DNA of 64,000 bases, taken from assembly GCA_938002665.1 (NCBI GenBank), contig CALLAE010000009.1, positions 62,001 to 126,000 on the forward strand, given 5' to 3'. Each line of letters begins with the position of its first letter. The first letter of the stretch is position 1. Positions 17,712 through 26,590 of this stretch are shown here, piece by piece. Below the pieces are notes generated by a model. The model was not told the DNA's origin. It saw only the letters and a list, made by a program, of their open reading frames with translations, and searched no databases. This DNA is from an uncultured Saprospiraceae bacterium. Lineage in GTDB: Bacteria > Bacteroidota > Bacteroidia > Chitinophagales > Saprospiraceae. The position numbers and the translations under genes were made by a program.

Positions 17712-18674
17712 CTATTTGTAATAGTGCATTTGAATTTGAAATCTGCTGTCCAAAGCACCTAGAGCATTAGCTACTGCAGGAGATATAACGATAGATATAT
17801 CATCAGCAAATACATTTTTTGGAATAGGACAGAGTACCTGTGCTGTGACTTCTTTTCCTGTGAGGGGATACCTCAATTTGATATAGGAATTTGGTTTTGC
17901 CGCACTGTGCATGACGAAAAGGTTTTCTCTATCATTTCCAGCCTTATCCCATGAGGCTATTCCTGTTGTATAATTTATATCTGCTTCCTCTATGATTCCT
18001 ATCGAATCAGTCTGTACTTCTGCCTCATCTTCTAAGACGATTTCTGACAGAATAGAATCTATCTCTTCCTCTATTTGTTGCTCTACGACTTCTATTCTTA
18101 CAGGTCTTTCAGATGGATTACTATTTGTATCAGTAGTCTTTCTAGATTGCAGCTTTTTCTTTATCTGATCTTTAATTCTTTCTGAAATATCTGAATGTAC
18201 CTTTGATTCTTGCTGCTCTCCCCAATAACCCACAATGAGTTTCCTTCCACGAGAGAGTGCAAAACTGGATATGTTATTTCTCGAAATTAAGTCTTCTATT
18301 TTTTGCGGAAAGTAGACATTGGATATTCTGTAAAGCGTCTCTTTATTCTTAACTACATATACAAGTGGCTTCCACTTCGCATCTTTCTTACTTATGCTGG
18401 TATGTATCTCAGATGTTTTTATCGGAATGACAATGGTTGTACCCAGAGGAACATTATCCCCTTTTCTCATATCGTTTACAAGTAAAAGATCGGACAGGGG
18501 TACCTTGAAATATTTGGCTAAGCTATATAGCGTCTCATTTTTTTGGATGCGATGTTCGTAGTAGGCCTGGTTATATTTATTGACCTTGATTTCTATGCTT
18601 TCGGACAAGTCAGTTTGACTTAGACCTGTGTATGCAAAGATTGTAGCTAAAAAAAAGGTAATGAAGTATTTCAC
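17712..18674 (-). CDS. Secreted LysM-domain protein
   Basis: Signal peptide, then YEHRIQKNETLYSLAKYFKVPLSDLLLVNDM...GTTIVIP LysM pattern. Confidence 0.8.
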   Translation of the reverse strand: MKYFITFFLATIFAYTGLSQTDLSESIEIKVNKYNQAYYEHRIQKNETLYSLAKYFKVPLSDLLLVNDMRKGDNVPLGTTIVIPIKTSEIHTSISKKDAKWKPLVYVVKNKETLYRISNVYFPQKIEDLISRNNISSFALSRGRKLIVGYWGEQQESKVHSDISERIKDQIKKKLQSRKTTDTNSNPSERPVRIEVVEQQIEEEIDSILSEIVLEDEAEVQTDSIGIIEEADINYTTGIASWDKAGNDRENLFVMHSAAKPNSYIKLRYPLTGKEVTAQVLCPIPKNVFADDISIVISPAVANALGALDSRFQIQMHYYK

Positions 18675-18758
18675 AGTAATTGAGTTAGTATATAGATATC
18701 AAAGATATTCTTAATATATACGAATTGCTCAGTGAAATGTTAATTAAGATATCCTTAA

Positions 18759-19529
18759 TTAGTTAGGTTTTTCGATTTTAAAGGAGGCTGATTTGACTAC
18801 TGGATCAGCATTTAGATAGGCTAGAAACTCATCCGGATTATGCTTTTTTGTATTGTAAGTTATCAGCCAAGAATCTCCTCCACTACTTAGTTTCTCTAAA
18901 ATTTGAACACCATATTCATCTTTCATTTTATTGAACCATCTAGCTAGTTGATTACCTAGTCCCACGTTGACTATGATTTGCGCTTTGTTTGTTTTTAACT
19001 CGATTTTATCAGCTGTTTTATCACTGATATAAGTCCATCCTTCCTTATTCTCAGCTATCTGCTCTAGTCTGAACTGTACCTTATGGACCCCTTCTGGTCT
19101 TTCCCTTTTACCTGTGATAGTCTTTGTGATTCCATCTATTTGCTGGGCAATATTTATGAGAGGTAGGTCTGCGATTTCGCTTGGGTAATTGTCATTATAG
19201 CTTGAGAATTTTTCTTTCTCAAAAGACTCTTTGACTACTCGATATTCTTCCTTGGAAAGAAACTTTCCATAAGTGCCTATTCTATCTGTATTTCTTTTGC
19301 CCATAAATTGAACAAACCTGTTCTTGTATATACTCAGTTTATATTCAGGGCAGCTACCGAAGCAAGCACCTTTTTTGAGCATATAGACTAGATCTTCAGG
19401 ATTGACTTTTACCTTTTTTATATCAGCTTCAGAAACGGTAGCTTCTTTAGCAGTTTTACAGGAAAAAATCACAAGAAGGATAGCAATAAGTAATAATATT
19501 CTCATCTCACATTGAATTATGATGCGCAA
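18759..19529 (-). CDS. DUF6438-like lipoprotein
   Basis: Lipobox LLIAILLVIFSC; GACFGSCPEYKLSIYKNRFVQFMGKRNTDRIGTYGKFLSKEEY. Confidence 0.6.
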   Translation of the reverse strand: MRIIIQCEMRILLLIAILLVIFSCKTAKEATVSEADIKKVKVNPEDLVYMLKKGACFGSCPEYKLSIYKNRFVQFMGKRNTDRIGTYGKFLSKEEYRVVKESFEKEKFSSYNDNYPSEIADLPLINIAQQIDGITKTITGKRERPEGVHKVQFRLEQIAENKEGWTYISDKTADKIELKTNKAQIIVNVGLGNQLARWFNKMKDEYGVQILEKLSSGGDSWLITYNTKKHNPDEFLAYLNADPVVKSASFKIEKPN

Positions 19530-19589
19530 AAGTAACGAATCAATGCAAGAAAAGATTTCCTTTAGTAGTGATAATCTGCTGAGGCGTAA

Positions 19590-20660
19590 TTACAATACTT
19601 CTCCACCACAACTGCTTCCGGCACCAGCAGTACAGCCATAGCAGTGCTGATTTAGTACAATTTTCCTACTTAATAATTCTTCCATGTTAAGGTTGTTGAT
19701 ATGCTGGTTTTTTGCTGCGACCTTAAGCTCTAGCATCTGATTAAAATCACAATCATGGATATAACCGTCCCAGCTAATAGATAAAGTATTTCTACACATA
19801 AGACCAGCTAGTGTTGCTGGATTGAAAGCATTAGAAAGTTCATTCATGTAGTCAACATAATTATCTGTCTCTATGAGATAGTCCAGAAACCTACTCACAG
19901 GAAGATTAGTAATGGCATATAGTGCATTGAACTCTATATCGTATTTTCTTTTTAATTGTCGTTTGAATTCCGCTTCCAGTTCAGCTTGATCGCCAGGAAG
20001 AAAAGCACCAGAAGGATTGTGGACTAGGTCTAAGATGAGACCAGTTCCAGATTTTCCGTAGCCTACATCATTAAGTTTTTGGAGAGCTGCAATCGAATCT
20101 TCAAATACACCATCGCCTCTCTGAGAGTCCGTCCTGTTCTTACTAAAGTAGGGTAAAGACGAGACTACTTTTACGCCATTATTTTTGTAGAACTGAGGTA
20201 AATCATGATACTTTTTGTTGGCCATTATGATAGTCAGATTACATCTGACAATTACCTGCTTGTTAGCAGCATAACAGGATTCTACAAACCATTTGAAATG
20301 TGGATTCATTTCTGGAGCTCCTCCAGTTATATCTACTACAGGAATGTTATGTTTTATAATTATTTCCAGACAACGTTCTAGAGTAGATCTGTCCATGTTC
20401 TCAGTCTTCTTGTCAGGCCCAGCGTCTACGTGACAATGTGCGCAAGTCTGATTGCATAATTTGCCAATATTGATTTGGAAAATTTCCACTTCTTTAGGTT
20501 GGATACCTTCCTTTAGTCCAGAAGAAGTCACTCTTTCCTGGAAGACTGGAATTTCTGACCTCACCTCTGCTCTGTTAGATAAAACCTTAAGCTGAAAGTT
20601 AGAATCAGCGAACTCACTACCTCTGGCTTTAAGACTTTTAGTCCTTTGCTTTATGGACAT
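19590..20660 (-). CDS. arsS: Radical SAM protein, ArsS-like (arsenosugar biosynthesis)
   Basis: CNQTCAHC CX3CX2C motif, VDITGGAPEMNPHF, C-terminal HCYGCTAGAGSSCGG. Confidence 0.82.
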   Translation of the reverse strand: MSIKQRTKSLKARGSEFADSNFQLKVLSNRAEVRSEIPVFQERVTSSGLKEGIQPKEVEIFQINIGKLCNQTCAHCHVDAGPDKKTENMDRSTLERCLEIIIKHNIPVVDITGGAPEMNPHFKWFVESCYAANKQVIVRCNLTIIMANKKYHDLPQFYKNNGVKVVSSLPYFSKNRTDSQRGDGVFEDSIAALQKLNDVGYGKSGTGLILDLVHNPSGAFLPGDQAELEAEFKRQLKRKYDIEFNALYAITNLPVSRFLDYLIETDNYVDYMNELSNAFNPATLAGLMCRNTLSISWDGYIHDCDFNQMLELKVAAKNQHINNLNMEELLSRKIVLNQHCYGCTAGAGSSCGGEVL

Positions 20661-20996
20661 TTACATTAATTTTTTATTGACTTGATTCATCATCTGCACG
20701 CTGTTTACTAACGTTGCTCCTCCTTTGATTGCGGCGGCCACATGCACAGCTTCCATCATTTGTTCTTCGTCAGCACCTTTCTTAAGGCAAGTGGAGGTAT
20801 AAGCGTCCATGCAATAGGGACAGTTTATAGCATGAGCGACTGCCAGCGCGATAAGAGATTTTTCTCTTGCAGTCAGTGCACCTTCCTGGAAGACACTTCC
20901 ATACCAATCGAAAAATTTGTCCCCATACTCTTTTTTGAAGTCAGTAATAGAAGAGAACTTCTTGAGATCTTCAGGTTTGTAGTATGATTCGCTCAT
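20661..20996 (-). CDS. AhpD/carboxymuconolactone decarboxylase-family peroxidase-like protein, ArsS-associated
   Basis: KSLIALAVAHAINCPYCMDAYTSTCLKKGADEEQMMEAVHVAAAIKGGATLVN; immediately abuts arsS. Confidence 0.85.
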   Translation of the reverse strand: MSESYYKPEDLKKFSSITDFKKEYGDKFFDWYGSVFQEGALTAREKSLIALAVAHAINCPYCMDAYTSTCLKKGADEEQMMEAVHVAAAIKGGATLVNSVQMMNQVNKKLM

Positions 20997-21122
20997 GACT
21001 TATTTTTTGCAAAGCTATAATAATGGATAACTACTGAATATTAATGTTCGAGAATTGTTTTATCTCGGACAATCAGTCTCCTTAAATATATTCCGTATAA
21101 TTGGTTATTCAATAACTCCCCG

Positions 21123-21635
21123 ATGCATACTCCATTGAAAATCATCTGTTTAACTTGTTTTGTCCTCATCTTTATGGCATGTTCTGGAAAGAATGAAGAA
21201 AAGACTAGTCCCCAAGAATCTGAAGGACTTATATCAACTAGAGTAATTATCCCCGCAGGAGATATCTATCCTGATTTTTCAAACCTCGGAATTCCTACTT
21301 TCTTCAATGTAGGTACTGTAGAACAAAAAATGAAGCCTAGTGTTGCTTATAAGTCTATTATATTAGGCAAAAGATTAGACAAAGGCCACACAATATCAGT
21401 TAATCCCATAGCCCTGTTTAGCTTTAATCAGGATACAATTAAGCATAATTATCTACTATCTACCCATAAGCAAAGAAGTAATGCTAGGATAGGAAAAGAG
21501 TATATAGATTTTATGAGTAAGAATAATGAGTTGCAAGTAACAATAGAAAACTGGTTCAGAGCCCAATGTGGTTTTTCTTCATGTGACTCGTATATGTGGT
21601 CCGACACTTACAGAGCCTTTCTTAATTTAGAATAG
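21123..21635 (+). CDS. Hypothetical lipoprotein
   Basis: MHTPLKIICLTCFVLIFMACSGKNEEK signal peptide/lipobox. Confidence 0.5.
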   Translation: MHTPLKIICLTCFVLIFMACSGKNEEKTSPQESEGLISTRVIIPAGDIYPDFSNLGIPTFFNVGTVEQKMKPSVAYKSIILGKRLDKGHTISVNPIALFSFNQDTIKHNYLLSTHKQRSNARIGKEYIDFMSKNNELQVTIENWFRAQCGFSSCDSYMWSDTYRAFLNLE

Positions 21636-21641
21636 ACCAAT

Positions 21642-22859
21642 TTGAGCACTGAGAAGTTAATGGGGAGTTCTAAAATATCTGTGCCTGTAAAGCAAATGCA
21701 GGGACTCACAGTCAGTATATCAGAAAGCATAAGCACTACAGCAAAGCAGTGGGACGAACACTGTGGTGACAATGTCTATGTGCGCTCTGCTTATCTACAA
21801 TTGCTAGAAGAGTCAGGTCCTATCGGTTATTCCTATTATTATCTGACTCTAGAACTAAAAGGTGAAAATGTAGGTCTAGTTTATTGTCAGCACAAATCTC
21901 TCAATCTCTATGAAGACTATAGAGTACATGCACATTCTGATTCCGCGTGGGAAAAATTCAAGGTGGCTTGTACTAAGTTTCTTTTTAAACGGGTCAAGCA
22001 AGAAATGCTCATCTGTGGTAATGTCCTGCTCACGGGAGAGTTTGGAATTAGGTTAGCAGAATCTGTTGATAAATACTCTTCAGAAATAATCCCTGCTGTA
22101 CTAGATCAACTAAGGGCATACATCAAGGAAAAACATAATAAAAAAATACACAGTGTCTTACTGAAAGACTTCTACATAGATAGTCCCTTGAAGCAGATGA
22201 GCTTCCGAGCTGAGAGCTATGCTAAATTCGAAGTACAGCCTGATATGGTTATGACTCTAGATAAAGAATGGAACACTTACTCAGATTATTTAACTTCTGT
22301 AAAGTCAAAATATCGTGTCAAGTTTAAGAAGATAAAAAAGAAGGGCAAGGATCTCTCCTTTAGAGTGCTGGATAAAGATGAAGCAGTGCATTATAACTCT
22401 GAGATGTATAAGATGTATAAGGACACTGCTGATAGAGCCACCTTTAGTCTCTTTTTACTTGATGAAAATTATTTTTCCAGCTTAAAAAGAGTATTTGAGG
22501 ACGAGATTATTTTGACAGGTGTATTCCTAGGCGAGCAAATGGTTGCTTTTTTCACTTTTGTAAAAAATGGTGTTCAGGGGGATGCCCATTTTTTGGGCTA
22601 CAATGTAAAGCTGAATGCCAAGCACCAAATCTATTTTAATATCCTTCTGAAGTTAGTACAGACAGCCATAGAAGAAAAGAGCACTTACCTTAATCTCTCA
22701 AGGACTGCACTAGAAATCAAAAGCTCAGTCGGCGCAGAGCCTCATCCTATGGAGGTACAACTGATGTATCATATACCTTTTATCAATAAGCTAGTACCTA
22801 AGCTAATCAGTCCTTTTATACCACCAAACGACTGGCAACCCCGCAGTCCATTTAAGTAA
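21642..22859 (+). CDS. FemAB/GNAT-like (peptidogalycan biosynthesis-type) acyltransferase
   Basis: Resembles the Bacteroidota GNAT/FemAB-like family (KSKYRVKFKKIKKKGKDL, ...HFLGYNVKLNAKHQIYFNILLKLVQTAIEE); TTG or internal ATG start. Confidence 0.5.
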   Translation: MSTEKLMGSSKISVPVKQMQGLTVSISESISTTAKQWDEHCGDNVYVRSAYLQLLEESGPIGYSYYYLTLELKGENVGLVYCQHKSLNLYEDYRVHAHSDSAWEKFKVACTKFLFKRVKQEMLICGNVLLTGEFGIRLAESVDKYSSEIIPAVLDQLRAYIKEKHNKKIHSVLLKDFYIDSPLKQMSFRAESYAKFEVQPDMVMTLDKEWNTYSDYLTSVKSKYRVKFKKIKKKGKDLSFRVLDKDEAVHYNSEMYKMYKDTADRATFSLFLLDENYFSSLKRVFEDEIILTGVFLGEQMVAFFTFVKNGVQGDAHFLGYNVKLNAKHQIYFNILLKLVQTAIEEKSTYLNLSRTALEIKSSVGAEPHPMEVQLMYHIPFINKLVPKLISPFIPPNDWQPRSPFK

Positions 22860-22869
22860 CTATAAGATA

Positions 22870-23196
22870 TTAAGACTTATAAGCTTCTGTCAAGGAGTGA
22901 ATACGTGTAATATTATAATGATTGTCTAAGGGAGTACCTAATTCTTCCCACTCAGCTATATTGCCTTTGCTCACCTCTAGGTCTTGTTGTGTTTCTTGAT
23001 AGATAAAAACACAAACTATAAGAATAGCAAATGCTGCAGCTATATTTATTAAGCCACTAAATAGTTTGCGCTTCTTTCTTTCTGCTAGTTTTAGGTCTGC
23101 ATCTAGCTTATCTTCTAACTTCCCCCAGGCGCCATGAGGAGGCTTAATTCTAGACTGTTCTGCAACAGCTTTGATATCTTGATTGTTATTAGCCAA
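22870..23196 (-). CDS. Putative small anti-sigma-factor-like membrane protein
   Basis: Single central TM helix (LINIAAAFAILIVCVFIY); overlaps the ECF sigma gene by 8 nt. Confidence 0.45.
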   Translation of the reverse strand: MANNNQDIKAVAEQSRIKPPHGAWGKLEDKLDADLKLAERKKRKLFSGLINIAAAFAILIVCVFIYQETQQDLEVSKGNIAEWEELGTPLDNHYNITRIHSLTEAYKS

Positions 23197-23752
23197 TTTC
23201 TTCTTTATTATTAGTTAACTGGATGTCATGTTTTTTTTTATATAGTTCTCTCATCCTCTTTTTCGCTAGTATAAGTTGTGATTTACTTGTATTGATACTG
23301 ATACCTAATTTTTCAGCAATTTCTCTGTGCTTGTATCCCTCTATCACATATAGATTGAAAATTGTTCGGTAGCCTATTGGAAGGTCATTTAGCAATGCTA
23401 GTATCTCTTGGTATTGTAAACCCGTGACAGCCTTTGCATCTTCCTTGACTTCTTTAGCTTTGTCTATTTCTACGTAGAGATTTAGATTATTTCGCTTTCT
23501 TAGTTTCATTAGGCATTCGTTGATAACGATGCGCTTCATCCATCCTTCAAAGCTGCCCTCACCCTTGTACTGATCTATTTTGCTAAATATTTTATAAAAA
23601 CTCTCTACCAGTAAATCTTCTGCCTGTGTGGCTTCTTTCATATATCTCAGACAGATACTATAAAAGAGGGGAGAGTATTTGTTGTAGAGTGCCTTCTGAG
23701 CGACCCTGTCCTTTCTCCTGCATCTTGTTATAAGGTTTGCTTCTGATCGCAT
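23189..23752 (-). CDS. ECF RNA polymerase sigma factor
   Basis: LFYSICLRYMKEATQAEDLLVESFYKIFSKIDQYKGEGSFEGWMKRIVINECL; GYKHREIAEKLGISINTSKSQL. Confidence 0.9.
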   Translation of the reverse strand: MRSEANLITRCRRKDRVAQKALYNKYSPLFYSICLRYMKEATQAEDLLVESFYKIFSKIDQYKGEGSFEGWMKRIVINECLMKLRKRNNLNLYVEIDKAKEVKEDAKAVTGLQYQEILALLNDLPIGYRTIFNLYVIEGYKHREIAEKLGISINTSKSQLILAKKRMRELYKKKHDIQLTNNKEEIG

Positions 23753-23878
23753 ATGAAAAATATTAGCTAGTCGTAACTGTTAGATGAAAGATAAGTGCTT
23801 TTTGGTGTATAGTAAAGCAGTTTTATTTCTCAGCTACATATAAAAGCTTCCTATATATGTAATTCGTATCTTTGCAAG

Positions 23879-26521
23879 ATGGAAATAAGTAGCAAATACA
23901 GTCCCAAAGAGGTAGAGGATAAGTGGTATAAGCACTGGGAAGAGAATGGATATTTTAGATCCCTCCCAGATGATAGAGAGCCATACACTATAGTCATTCC
24001 ACCCCCTAATGTCACAGGAGTCCTGCACATGGGACATATGCTAAATAATACGATACAGGATGTGTTGATACGAAAAGCGAGACTAGAAGGCAAGAATGCT
24101 TGCTGGGTGCCGGGTACAGACCATGCCTCCATAGCAACTGAAGCCAAGGTAGTCCGAAAACTCAGAGAACAGGGCATCAAGAAATCAGATCTGACCAGAG
24201 AAGAATTTCTAAAGCATGCTTGGGAATGGACAGATACTTATGGGGGTATCATCCTTCAGCAACTGAAGAAACTCGGAGCTTCTTGTGACTGGGAAAGGAC
24301 TTCCTTTACCATGGATGATACGAGATATAAAGCGGTTATAAAAGTCTTTGTGGATCTCTACAAGAAAGGTAAGCTCTATAGAGGTAATAGAATGGTCAAC
24401 TGGGACCCAGAGGCACAGACTGTATTATCTAATGAAGAAGTACTGTATAAAGAGGTCTCAGCAAAGCTCTATCATGTCCGCTACAAATTAGAAGGTGAGG
24501 AGAATTACATCACTATCGCAACCACCAGACCAGAGACCATACTTGGAGATTCTGGTATCGCAGTGCATCCAGATGATGAACGTTATGCTAGTTATAAAGG
24601 GAAGAAGGCCATCGTCCCACTGATAGGAAGAGCTATCCCTATCATCTATGATAAGTATGTAGATATAGAATTCGGTACAGGAGCGCTCAAAGTGACACCA
24701 GCACATGATGTGAATGACTACGAGCTAGGAAAAAAACATAAGCTAGAAGTCATAGATGTACTCAATGATAACGGTACTATAAGTGAGGCTGGTCAGTTGT
24801 ATGTAGGCGAGGATAGATTTAAAGCTAGAAAATCGATTGTCAAAGATCTAGAGGAAAAAGGTCACCTGGTAGAAATTACTGACCTCGTGCATAATGTAGG
24901 TCGTTCCGAAAGAACTAATGCGGTCGTAGAGCCTAAGCTTTCCCTGCAATGGTACGTAGATATGGAATCCTTAGCTGGTCCAGCACTGGATAATGTGATG
25001 AATGATACCATCCAGTTCTTCCCAGAGAAATATAAGAATACCTATAGCCACTGGATGTCCAATATCCGTGACTGGTGTATATCGAGACAGCTATGGTGGG
25101 GACAGCGTATCCCTGCCTATTATTATGAGGATAAGGTTTTTGTGGGAGAGACAGCAGAGGAGGCACTTGCAGATGCTCGAAAAGAATTAGCTAAGCCAGA
25201 CCTCAGTCTTTCTGATCTCAGGCAGGATGAAGATGTGCTGGACACCTGGTTTTCTTCATGGCTATGGCCTATTAGTGTTTTCAATGGTTTTGAGAGTAGA
25301 GAAGAGGTAGACTATTATTATCCGACTACTGTACTGGTGACAGGATGGGATATCATCTTTCTGTGGGTAGCACGGATGGTAATGGCAGGCTATGAGTGGG
25401 AAGGGAAGTTTCCTTATAAGGATGTTTACTTTACGGGGATGGTCCGTGATAAGCAACGAAGAAAGATGAGTAAGTCGCTGGGTAATTCTCCAGATGCGCT
25501 GAAGCTGATAGAAGACTATGGGGCTGATGGCGTAAGATTTGGAATGCTCTCTTGTTCTCCGGCCGGAGGGGATTTGCTTTTCGATAATAAGCTGGTAGAG
25601 ACAGGTCAGAAGTTTTCTAATAAATTATGGAATGCGACTAGATTGATAAAAGGCTGGGAGATAGATGACTCTCTTAAGATTCCAGAAAAGAATGAGCTCG
25701 CTATAGCCTGGATAGAACAATTGCTAGATAGAAATATAGAACAGCTCCAAAAGTCATTTTCAGAGTATCGTCTCTCAGAAGCCATGATGAATCTCTATTC
25801 TTTCATCTGGAATGATTTCTTCTCTTGGTACCTGGAAATCATCAAGCCAGAGTATCAGCAGCCAATAGACACAACAACAATAGCTAAGACAATAGATATC
25901 TACGAAAAGATCTGCTTGCTTCTGCATCCCTTCATGCCTTTCATTACGGAAGAGATATGGCATGTACTCAGAGAAAGAAAAGAAGGAGATGACTGTATCG
26001 TCTCCACCTACCCGACAGCTGATTCTGCTGTAGATAAGGCGCTCTTACTAGATTTAGAGTTACTCAAGTCTATTATCTCTAACATCAGGGATATCAAGAA
26101 CAAAAACCAAGTCTCGCCTAAAGAAAAGATTCAGTTATCTGTCATTACTAATAATGAAATAGCAGCTTGTCTAGCCAGAGCTGGATCTGTAGATATCATT
26201 AAGGGGATGGGCTTTGTGAGTGAGGTGGCTGTAGTGGACAAGGATGAGGACTTAGATGGTATTTCTTTTATCTGTGGAAAGACCAAGCTGTTTGCACATC
26301 TAGACTTAGAAGTAAATGTAGCAGAGGAGCTAGCCAAAGCTGAGGCTGATCTGAAATATCAGGAGGGCTTTGTAGGAAGTATCAATAAGAAGCTAAGTAA
26401 TGAGCGCTTTGTATCAGGAGCACCACAAGCGGTCGTGGCTAATGAGCGCAAGAAACTAGCAGATGGTGAAGCGCGGATGGTAGCCTTGAGAGAGAGAATA
26501 GAGCAACTGAAGAAAATGTAA
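23879..26521 (+). CDS. valS: Valine--tRNA ligase
   Basis: PPPNVTGVLHMGHMLNNTIQD and KMSKSLGNSPDAL motifs; GTDHASIATE; 880 aa. Confidence 0.97.
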   Translation: MEISSKYSPKEVEDKWYKHWEENGYFRSLPDDREPYTIVIPPPNVTGVLHMGHMLNNTIQDVLIRKARLEGKNACWVPGTDHASIATEAKVVRKLREQGIKKSDLTREEFLKHAWEWTDTYGGIILQQLKKLGASCDWERTSFTMDDTRYKAVIKVFVDLYKKGKLYRGNRMVNWDPEAQTVLSNEEVLYKEVSAKLYHVRYKLEGEENYITIATTRPETILGDSGIAVHPDDERYASYKGKKAIVPLIGRAIPIIYDKYVDIEFGTGALKVTPAHDVNDYELGKKHKLEVIDVLNDNGTISEAGQLYVGEDRFKARKSIVKDLEEKGHLVEITDLVHNVGRSERTNAVVEPKLSLQWYVDMESLAGPALDNVMNDTIQFFPEKYKNTYSHWMSNIRDWCISRQLWWGQRIPAYYYEDKVFVGETAEEALADARKELAKPDLSLSDLRQDEDVLDTWFSSWLWPISVFNGFESREEVDYYYPTTVLVTGWDIIFLWVARMVMAGYEWEGKFPYKDVYFTGMVRDKQRRKMSKSLGNSPDALKLIEDYGADGVRFGMLSCSPAGGDLLFDNKLVETGQKFSNKLWNATRLIKGWEIDDSLKIPEKNELAIAWIEQLLDRNIEQLQKSFSEYRLSEAMMNLYSFIWNDFFSWYLEIIKPEYQQPIDTTTIAKTIDIYEKICLLLHPFMPFITEEIWHVLRERKEGDDCIVSTYPTADSAVDKALLLDLELLKSIISNIRDIKNKNQVSPKEKIQLSVITNNEIAACLARAGSVDIIKGMGFVSEVAVVDKDEDLDGISFICGKTKLFAHLDLEVNVAEELAKAEADLKYQEGFVGSINKKLSNERFVSGAPQAVVANERKKLADGEARMVALRERIEQLKKM

Positions 26522-26547
26522 AGAGTAAAGACAGACTTAGAAATATG

Positions 26548-26582
26548 AAAGAGCTCGCTAGATTATCCTTGCGAGCTCTTTT
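26548..26582. terminator. Bidirectional intrinsic terminator
   Basis: aaagagctcgc-tagattatcctt-gcgagctcttt between the convergent valS and PA-domain gene. Confidence 0.8.
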
Positions 26583-26590
26583 TGATTCTG

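Noticed and set aside
23867-23874. TATCTTTG promoter-like -7 element just before valS
   Set aside because: Matches TAnnTTTG but lies only 4 nt from the ATG and has no -33 TTG at correct spacing; a leaderless start is possible but unsupported.
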